Assembly (NCBI GenBank): GCA_963842575.1
Contig: CAWJGS010000004.1
Coordinates: forward strand, 635,177-699,176
Direction of reading: 5' to 3'
Origin: JACDER01 sp963842575
GTDB lineage: Bacteria > Actinomycetota > Thermoleophilia > Gaiellales > Gaiellaceae
Length of the DNA stretch: 64,000 nucleotides
The notes under the pieces: model-generated
What the model saw: only the letters and a program-made list of their open reading frames with translations
Database searches by the model: none
What the model was told of the DNA's origin: nothing
Shown here: positions 58,201 through 64,000 of the stretch, piece by piece
Layout: the number at the start of each line of letters is the position of its first letter
Position numbering within the stretch: the stretch's first letter is position 1
Position numbers and translations under genes: made by a program

Positions 58201-59243
58201 GCCGTCGCGATCACGGAGTTGTGGTTGTCCGTGATCCAGTGCGTGGCGTGGTCGTAGTAGAACTTGACGGCCGTCGGCGCGGCGAGCGAGAGCCCAATAT
58301 TTGGCCCATTCAGCTGCGCGTTCGCCCCGTAGTTCACGTCCCAGGTGCCGTTCAGCGCGGCCTTGTACTCCCAGTCGCCCGCGGGAACGTTGAACGTGCC
58401 CTGCCAGACACGGTCGCTCGCGTCGAACGACAGCTGGGTGGCGGGGCAGTCGGGCTGCCAGTCGCTCGGGCACCCGAGCTCGTCGCCAAAGCTGCCGGGA
58501 ATCCCGACGGAGTTCGGCTGCGGCGGCGCCGACTGCGACACCGTCAGCACGTGCGTTGACGAGTCGTAGCGGAACAGAACCGGATCGCCGCCCGGCGCGA
58601 CCGTGAACGGGATGTTCGGGCCGTTCTGGACGCCGCCGGCACCGTAGTTCACATCCCAGCTCTCGTTGATCGCGGCCTTCACCTCGTAGTCACCCGGCGG
58701 GATCGCGCTCGTCCTGAACTCGTAGATTCCGTCGCCGTCGGGATCTTCCAGCCAGGAGCGCAGGCAGTCCGGCTGCCAGTCGCCCGGACATCCAAGCTCG
58801 CTCTGGTAGCTGCCCGGCGCCGTCGCGATCACGGAGCTGTGGTTGTCGGTGATCCAGTGCGTGGCGTGGTCGTAGTAGAACTTGACGCTCGTTGGGTTGT
58901 TCAGCGTGAGCGCGATGTTGGCGCCGTCCTGCTGCGCGTGCGCGCCGTAGTTCTCGTCCCACGAGCCGTTCAGCGCGGCCTTGTACTCCCAGCTCCCGGC
59001 CGGAACGTCAAAGGCGCCCTGCCAAACGCCGTCCTCCGCGTCAAAGGCAAGCTGCGTCACGCTGCAATCCGGCTGCCAGTCGCCTGGACAACCGAGCTCG
59101 TCGCCGAAGCTGCCGGGCAGGCCGACCGACGCCGGAGCAGGCGTGTGCGACCCGCCCGCAACCGGAACGAGTACCAGCACGCAGAGGCACGCGACCGCGA
59201 ACAGAGACCGCTTCAGAATCGACGCTCCCCCCGAGCGAAACAC
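55290..59243 (-). CDS. pulA: Secreted pullulanase-type GH13 enzyme with four X25-like modules
   Basis: 1317 residues from GTG at 59243 with AAGGAAG upstream (the frame is open to 59309). The signal peptide is in LKRSLFAVACLCVLVLVPVA. Four X25/SusE-like modules follow in about residues 39-443. Then comes a CBM48-like region (TLRVWAPTAHSVRVRLYDSS) and the GH13 barrel: VMDVVYNHTN, nucleophile D916 (DGFRFDIMGHH), acid/base E953 (YLYGEGWNFGE) and D1081 (NYVDAHDNETLFD). GEGWNFGE is typical of pullulanase-type alpha-1,6-glucosidases. It should debranch starch, glycogen or pullulan outside the cell. No maltose transporter adjoins it. Confidence 0.92.
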   Translation of the reverse strand: MFRSGGASILKRSLFAVACLCVLVLVPVAGGSHTPAPASVGLPGSFGDELGCPGDWQPDCSVTQLAFDAEDGVWQGAFDVPAGSWEYKAALNGSWDENYGAHAQQDGANIALTLNNPTSVKFYYDHATHWITDNHSSVIATAPGSYQSELGCPGDWQPDCLRSWLEDPDGDGIYEFRTSAIPPGDYEVKAAINESWDVNYGAGGVQNGPNIPFTVAPGGDPVLFRYDSSTHVLTVSQSAPPQPNSVGIPGSFGDELGCPSDWQPDCPATQLSFDASDRVWQGTFNVPAGDWEYKAALNGTWDVNYGANAQLNGPNIGLSLAAPTAVKFYYDHATHWITDNHNSVIATAPGSYQSEIGCPGDWQPDCLRSWLEDPDGDGIYRFSTAAIPPGDYEAKAAINESWDVNYGDGGIQNGANIPFTVAPGGMPVVFSYDSQSHVLTISQGRSADVNLKREKAHWLTRDTLVWDPGSVGPGATYHLHYASDGGLTADANGITGGETIDLTPEELSPALKAKYPHLSALPAFGIGSSDLARVPAALRGQLAVSADDADGNLVTATGVQIPGVLDDLYANDARLGPTFSGGVPTLRVWAPTAHSVRVRLYDSSTAAAYDTVPMTRDDATGVWSVVGTPAWKGRYYLYEVEVWQPATMKVETNLVTDPYSLSLSTNSQRSQIVDLADPALAPAGWSSLVKPPLAAPEDIVLYELHIRDFSANDMTVPAGLRGTYKAFTVASSNGMKHLKSLASAGLTHVHLLPAFDFATIDEDKSSWQQPPCNLSSFPPDSESQQSCVMSVAGSDGFNWGYDPWHYTVPEGSYATNPEGSARNVEFRQMVQSLNNIGLRTVMDVVYNHTNASGQSDKSVLDRTVPGYYHRLDANGSVEHSTCCENTAPEHAMMGKLVVDSVVTWAKYYKVDGFRFDIMGHHPKANLLAVRHALDDLTLAKDGVDGKSIYLYGEGWNFGEVANDAQFEQARQVNMAGTGIGTFNDRLRDGARGGGPFDDPRVQGFVTGLGYDPNGMPGSDSRTDLLERTDWVKVGLAGGLKDFSFVDRSGNLVRADQVAYHDQQAGYTADPQELINYVDAHDNETLFDAIQLKAPVATTMADRVRMQVVGLSLVLLGEGVPFVHAGSEILRSKSLDSNSYDSGDWFNRLDFTYSSNNWGVGLPPASGNQSKWPFMQPLLANPALRPTSNDILRSLRRFRDLLQIRKSSPLFRLRTAAQVDARLSFANGGPSQVPGLIVMRLSDRLAPDLDPNAEEIIVFFNANDEGEALKLDDTRGRHFKLTKVQRTSDDEIVTESRFSSGNGTFFVPGRTTAVFVDQ
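57915..59129 (-). repeat. Tandem 0.6-kb repeat encoding pairs of X25-like modules
   Basis: Bases 58536-59129 and 57915-58511 encode two copies of a two-module unit. Each has GSFGDELGCP-DWQPDC, YYDHATHWITDNH and SYQSE-GCPGDWQPDCLRSW, then INESWDVNYG. The DNA is highly similar between copies. Confidence 0.8.
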
Positions 59244-59400
59244 TCGCGCATCTTCCTTCGCCCACGGCCTGCTGTCAATGTCGTGTCCTCGAAACGGCGT
59301 CTTTAGCAAGCTAGAGCCACCTCCGGCAACCCTGCCGACTGGGACTTTGAACCGGTTGGAGGCTAAGCGTTGGCGTTCACAGGCGTACGATCATGGCGTC

Positions 59401-59577
59401 GTGACATCGGCCGATCTTCCCTTCGGAACGGTCACCTTCCTCTTCACCGACATTGATGGCTCGACGCGGCTGGCGCGGATGCTCGGGGATCAGTGGGTCG
59501 ACGCCACGACATCTGCGTTAACTGGCGCGGGCACTGGCGCAAACGGGCCACCGGAACCATCTTTTCCCTGCAAATAG
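59401..59577 (+). pseudogene. Truncated class III cyclase N-terminus
   Basis: GTG at 59401 starts VTSADLPFGTVTFLFTDIDG, then STRLARMLGDQWVDA, the beginning of a class III cyclase as found in large actinobacterial regulators. The similarity stops at about 59515, where ACTGGCGCGGGCACTGGCGC begins. The frame ends at 59577. A recombination event probably removed the rest. Confidence 0.6.
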
Positions 59578-59664
59578 CAAGGTTGGAAGGCCACGAGTAT
59601 TCGCGGCATGCCTCGCATACGTGACCTGCATGGCAATGCGACCATCAGGCGCGCGCCAAGACAC
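59578..59664. other. Short gap after the cyclase stump
   Basis: 87 bases between the cyclase stump and the stop of the secreted protein. No gene or RNA recognised. Confidence 0.3.
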
Positions 59665-60150
59665 TCAGCACTGGAAGCGTCCGGTCGCGGTACCCCTGCT
59701 GCCACTGATTCCGCGCACGACGAACGTGCCGCCTCTCGCCGTTCCGTTGAAGGAAACGCCACGACCACCCCAGCGCTTTCCGTTCGCGTACGCGATCACC
59801 CCGCCCCCGGTCGGCTTCGACAGCTTGCCCGAGATCGTCAAGCCAAAATACGCCTGGCCCTTGTTCGTCCTGGTGTTCTGTGTCCGTACGCCGAGGCCGA
59901 CCGAGAGCAGCGGCCCGCTCTTCAAAGTCTGATGCCTGCACTTGCCATGCCTGAACGTGACTCCAGCAAAGACGCTGAGACGGGCTGTAGCGGGTCCGCA
60001 ATAGTGGACGGCGCGATTGATCAGCCGGGTCTTGCACGACGCGGTGCCGCCGGCGTCAGCGCTTGTTGTGATCGCGCTGACGCTCACGAGAGCAACCGCG
60101 GCAGCCACGGTCGCCCCGGCCGCGAGTGTGGCTGAGGAACGTCGGGTCAT
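59665..60150 (-). CDS. Secreted protein of unknown function
   Basis: 161 residues from ATG at 60150 with AAAGAAAGGCGCC upstream. The signal peptide is MTRRSSATLAAGATVAAAVA and continues to SADA. The mature part has cysteines at ASCKTRL, VHYCGPA, HGKCRHQ and the terminal FQC, which could form two disulfides. Beta-rich, glycine-rich end (GGRGVSFNGTARGGTFVVRG). No family recognised. Confidence 0.62.
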   Translation of the reverse strand: MTRRSSATLAAGATVAAAVALVSVSAITTSADAGGTASCKTRLINRAVHYCGPATARLSVFAGVTFRHGKCRHQTLKSGPLLSVGLGVRTQNTRTNKGQAYFGLTISGKLSKPTGGGVIAYANGKRWGGRGVSFNGTARGGTFVVRGISGSRGTATGRFQC

Positions 60151-60243
60151 GGCGCCTTTCTTTTGAATGGTCGGCATATCGGCTGCGACTCTAGCGAGCA
60201 ACTCGAGCGCGTACGCGCGCAGGGCGGACGAGCTCGGTCGCAG

Positions 60244-60829
60244 TTACCCGGGATAGTCGGTTGCGCGGAAGCATCCGTGGACGTGGTCGTTGACCACGCC
60301 GACGTTCTGCATGAACGCGTACACGCTCGTCGGTCCGACGAAGCGGTACCCCTGCGACTTCAACTGCTTCGCGAACGCCTCCGCCTGCGGGGTCGACTTG
60401 GGTAGGTCGGCAGCGGACCGCGGTGCCCGCTTGCGGGTGATCTCGTAGGACTTCGCGAGCGCCACGAGGCTCGGCGACGCGGACATCATCGCGCGGGCGT
60501 TGTCGACAGTCGCCTGGATCTTGCCGCGGTTGCGGATGATCGAGGCGTCCTGTACCAGCCGGTCGACGTCGCGCGCGGTCATGCGCGGCAACCTTGGCGA
60601 CGTCGAAGCCGCGGAATGCCTTCCGGAACGCGTCTCGCTTCCCGAACACGATCGACCAGCTCAGCCCGACCTCGAACACGCCGAGGGTGAGCGCCTCGAA
60701 CATCGCGGACTCGTCGTAGGTGCGGGTGCCCCAGACCTCGTCGTGGTAGCGGCCGAAGGCGGTATCGCCGGCGCCGGCCCAGGCGCAGCGTGGCTTCCCG
60801 TCGTGCCCGATGATCACGTCGCTGCTCAT
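60244..60829 (-). CDS. tag: DNA-3-methyladenine glycosylase I, single frameshift
   Basis: MSSDVIIGHDGKPRCAWAGA, then YHDEVWGTRTYDESAMFEAL and FEVGLSWSIVFGKRDAFRKA in the first frame. After a one-base insertion at about 60592 the next frame reads RMTARDVDRLVQDASIIRNR, GYRFVGPTSVYAFMQNVGVV and NDHVHGCFR. The zinc-binding Cys and His residues of Tag are present (the first at CAWAG; the last in NDHVHGC). The repaired length of about 194 residues is normal. The enzyme removes 3-methyladenine from alkylated DNA. Confidence 0.87.
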
Positions 60830-60880
60830 CCCCAGTCCGCGTCGAGACTGTCACGACGCCGCGCCCGCGGCATCGCACGA

Positions 60881-63680
60881 TCAGGCGATCTCGTAGTCGC
60901 GCGCAAGCCGCGCCAGCTCGACGCGCGAGGTGATGCCGAGCTTCGCGAACACGTGGCGGAGATGGCTGTTGACGGTGTGCGGCGAGACGAAGAGGCGTTC
61001 GGCGACCTCTCGATTCGTCAGCCCTTCGGCGACGAGGCGCGCGACGGCGAGCTCCGACGTCGTCAGCGCCGCCCAACCGTTCGTCTCGGGTTCGGCGGCG
61101 ACCAGGCGCCGCCGCACGCCGAGCTCGCGGAGGCGGCTGCGGACGCGGCGGGCGTCCCAGGTCGCGCCGAGCTCCGTGTAGAGGGCGAGGGTACGGCCGA
61201 GAGCGTCGATGGCGGCTTCGCGGTCGGTCGCGATCAGCTCGACGCCCAAGTCTTCGAGTGCGGCTGCCAGCTCGAGTCGCCGCGGCGTGCGCTCGAAGAG
61301 ATCGACCGCCTCGCGGAGATCCGTGGCGCTTCGCTCGAGCAGACCGCGGACATGGGCCGCGGTTGCCGCGATCGAGGCGACGCCGGGGTTCAGCTCCGCT
61401 CGCCGTCGGCTGTTGGAGAGCGCAAGCTGCGCGAGCTCGTCGTCGTGTGTGGCGAGTCCGATGCGCGCGAGCAGCACCTCGTCGGCGATGTCGAGCGGGA
61501 ACCGCGGGAGGATCGCTCGGCCGTCCGGTTCGGTCGGAGCGCGGAGCCAGCCTCGTGCCGCTTCGGCGTCGCCTTCGGCCATCGCGAAGAGCGCGAGCAG
61601 CCAGCCTGCGTGGCGCCGCACCGCGGGTGTGCCCCGTTCGAGCATGACCTCGGCGATGTCGGCGAGCCGGCGAGCCTGGCGCGTGTCGCCGGTGTGGATC
61701 GCCAGTCGTCCGAGCGCGACGATGCCGGCGGCGTCGAGCACGGCGGCCGCGTGTGTTCCGTCTTCGAGCGCGTAGCGTCCCTCGAGCACCGCGAGCGCCT
61801 CGGTGAGCCGCCCGGTCCGGAGCAGCATGCGGCCGTGCCAGGTCTCGAACATCTGGTAGGCCCAGCCTTGCCGGTCGCGCTGCGCGGCGGCGAGGCCGTC
61901 GGCTGCGATCGCGAGCGCCTCGTCGTCGCGGTCGGTGACGCTCAGCAGCTCGCCGTGCCACATGTGCGCGAGCCGGAGGCGCTGGTCGTCGCCGGCGAAG
62001 ATCCCGTCGCGGTAGGCGGAGGTGATCAGTTCGAGCGACGGGTCGAATCGGTCGTCGGTGTACTCGAGCGCGCTCTCGGCGACCCGGAGCGTGAACGACG
62101 CGCGAGCATCGTCGGCCGACGCGACAGCGGCTCGCGCCTCCTCGAGCATCGCGCGCGCCTCGTCCACGCGACCGGCGGTGACGAGGTTGTGGAAGAGGCA
62201 GGCGAGGTGGCGGGCGCGGAGCGTCTGCGAGAGGTCGGGGAGGCTCAGGGCCAGTCGCCCTGCGCTGATCCGGATCTCCGGCGAGATCGCGAACATCCCG
62301 GCGATGCTGAGGCGGACTTCTGCCTCCTGGGTCGCCGGCAGTGTCTCGCGGAGCGCCCGGTCGGCGAACGCGATCGCTTCCTCGCTGTTGCCCGCGATGT
62401 GCAGCGCGATCGCCGTCGTGCCGACGATCTCCCCCCGTCGCGGGTGGTGAGCCGGTGCGATCTCGAGTGCGCGCTGGCCGAACGTCGCGGCGGTATCGGG
62501 GTCGGTCGTGACCAGCGCCTCCGCGGCCTCGAGCAGGGTGTCGATTGCCACCTCGTCTCCCGGCTCGGCGCTCGCGGCGAGCTGCACCGCGACTTCGACC
62601 GGCAATGCGCCGGCTTCGAGCAGGACGCCGGCCGCCTGGCGATCGAGCGCACGGCGGGCAGTTACCGGCACGCTGGCCCGGACTGCCTCACGTGTGATGT
62701 CGTGCCAGAAGGCGAGCTTCTCGTCGCGCTCGACGAGCAGGTTCGCCTCGAGGAGCTCACCGACCGGCGCCAGTAGATCCGACGCGGGCCGCCCCAGCGT
62801 CCGCGCCAGCTCGTCGAAGGAGAACGTGCGACCGAGCGAGGCCGCGACGGTCACGGCGTCGCTCGCCTCGTCGGAGAGCCGGCCGAGCCGCTCGCGCATC
62901 TTCTGTTGCACGCGCCGGGGCAGCTGGTTGTCGATCAGCTCGGCGCGGCCGTCGACGAAACGGATCCGGTTCTCCTCTTGCAGTCCGAGCAGGGTCTCGA
63001 CGACGAGAAACGGATTACCGTCGGCCTCCGTCAACTGCTCGAGAATCGACTGATCGGGCTGCGCGGCGAGCACGTCCGTCGCGAGCTGCGCGATCGCGTT
63101 CTCATCGAGCGGCCCGAGGACGATCGTGCGCGCGCCATTCTGTCTCAGCTTTTCGAGTGCGTGCGACGAGCGGTGTCGATTCGCGCGGGGGGCGAAGGGC
63201 GATGACCCACGCGATCGGCAGTCCCACGAGTCGCATCGGCAGCGTGCGAATCGCTGCTGCCGTTCCGCCGTCCGCCCAGTGCGCGTCGTCGATGGAGATC
63301 AGGAGCGGCGACTCGAGGGCTGCGCGCTCGAGCAGCTGCTGCAGGTCTCTCAGCAGCCAGAACCGTTGCTCGGGCTGCGCATGGAGAGCGTCGAGCCCGC
63401 CGTCGTCGAGCAGCGGCTCGGGCCCGTCGAACAGCGCTGCCAGCAGCACCGCGAGCTCGACGACGGTCTCGCTCGGATCGGCTGCGCTGCTACCGACTCT
63501 GATGCCGAGGCTGCGGGCGATCGTCGAGACCTCTGCGAGCAGGCGGCTCTTTCCCATACCGGCGGCGCCCTCGACGATGAGCACCGCTTCGGCGCCGTCG
63601 GAGAGGCGTTCGAGCTCGGCCCGAATCAGCGCGAGTTCCGCGTCGCGCCCGTGGAACTCCCGCGCGGGGCTCGTCGACAT
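60881..63680 (-). CDS. LAL-type large ATPase transcriptional regulator (AAA-TPR-LuxR HTH), single frameshift
   Basis: ATG at 63680 (MSTSPAREFHGRDAELALIR). The AAA domain has Walker A VEGAAGMGKSRLLAE and Walker B LLISIDDAHWADG. A net +1 shift between about 63150 and 63200 moves the frame; the next frame reads HALEKLRQNGARTIVLGPLD and continues through a long TPR-like helical region. The C-terminal HTH is LTTSELAVARLVAEGLTNRE, VAERLFVSPHTVNSHLRHVF. The repaired length of about 932 residues is normal. The alpha/beta hydrolase at 63807 is divergent and a plausible target. Confidence 0.85.
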
Positions 63681-63806
63681 CGCTCCTCGAGGCGAGCATA
63701 TCCCAGCGCGCCCGGCGCGCTTTCAAATCGCACGACCGTGTGATGCGCGCCGGCGCCTCGCCAGGCGACACTCGCTCTTCCACAACTCCGAAGAAGGGAG
63801 TCGAAA

Positions 63807-64000
63807 ATGAACGGACGACCGAACATCGTTCTCGTCCACGGCGCCTGGGCCGACGGATCCTGCTGGAGCGGCGTCATCGAGCGCCTCCAGGCGGAGGGCT
63901 TCCAGGTGCGAGCGCCGCAGTTCCCGCTGAGCTCGCTCGCCGACGACGTCACGCGGCTGCGCCAGGTGCTCGAGTTCCAGGACGGCCCCACGATCGTCGT
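63807..64000 (+). CDS. Alpha/beta hydrolase, 3' end cut by window
   Basis: The first 64 residues only. ATG at 63807 with GAAGAAGGGAGTCG upstream. NIVLVHGAWADGSCWSGVIE is the oxyanion HG region of esterase/salicylate-esterase-like hydrolases, followed by LQAEGFQVRAPQFPL. The nucleophile elbow lies beyond the window. It diverges from the LAL regulator with a 126-base gap. Confidence 0.82.
   Translation, partial: MNGRPNIVLVHGAWADGSCWSGVIERLQAEGFQVRAPQFPLSSLADDVTRLRQVLEFQDGPTIV

Noticed and set aside
56451..58559. 702-codon plus-strand open frame
   Set aside because: Antisense shadow of the pullulanase gene; composition is typical of a GC-rich shadow.
57915..59129. CRISPR-like or other non-coding repeat array
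   Set aside because: The repeats are 600 bases, in frame and encode carbohydrate-binding-type modules.

Overview
The window looks like high-GC actinobacterial chromosome. Third positions are strongly G/C, and GTG starts and 4-base start/stop overlaps are common. Lineage markers include an F420-type luciferase-like oxidoreductase, a SigR/RsrA-like sigma/anti-sigma pair and class III cyclase fusions. Together these suggest Actinomycetota, probably Thermoleophilia (Gaiellales/Solirubrobacterales). That placement is inference from gene content only.

Layout. 0-11.3 kb is housekeeping: an epimerase (cut by the window edge), sulfotransferase, SIS-domain protein, a phosphatase/thioesterase/M16 peptidase operon, a MerR regulator, a DMT transporter, acetyl-CoA synthetase and an Xaa-Pro peptidase. 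11.3-17.1 kb is a molybdenum hydroxylase cluster: amidohydrolase, 2Fe-2S, Mo and FAD subunits, a cyclophilin lipoprotein and a MocA-like nucleotidyltransferase. 17.8-24 kb holds a VapBC-like module with a palindromic operator, a SigR-like sigma factor with anti-sigma factor and a candidate self-promoter, a glutamate-cysteine ligase-like operon, an HtrA protease and an F420-type oxidoreductase.

24-38.2 kb is the most striking region. A single minus-strand run of genes is joined by 4-8 base overlaps: a kinase relic, six hybrid-type histidine kinases (five with CACHE-like sensors, one PAS-PAS), a stand-alone receiver and a receiver-cyclase. It is flanked on the plus strand by a receiver-histidine kinase whose receiver closely resembles that of the cyclase, plus a convergent NarL-type regulator. 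The kinases have near-identical cytoplasmic halves and different sensors, which suggests an expanded sensor array feeding shared outputs, including a cyclic nucleotide. Many copies carry single-base frameshifts.

38.3-48.2 kb has a PfkB kinase, PhzF, a repeat-bearing two-TM protein, an ABC-2 exporter, a GNAT, and a cyclase/beta-propeller/solute-binding-protein fusion. 48.3-52.5 kb is a small island bounded by tRNA-Arg(CCU) and a 48-bp copy of that tRNA's 3' half. It carries a duplicated subtilisin gene and decayed fragments but no integrase. Further junction scars follow: a tRNA 3'-end fragment, a truncated SDR and a truncated cyclase. 54-64 kb has a desaturase, a secreted pullulanase-type enzyme with four X25-like modules, a secreted hypothetical, 3-methyladenine glycosylase I, a LuxR-type large ATPase regulator and the start of an alpha/beta hydrolase.

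At least eight otherwise well-conserved genes across the window carry a net single-base insertion. Consensus error is therefore a serious alternative to true pseudogenisation, especially in the repetitive kinase array.
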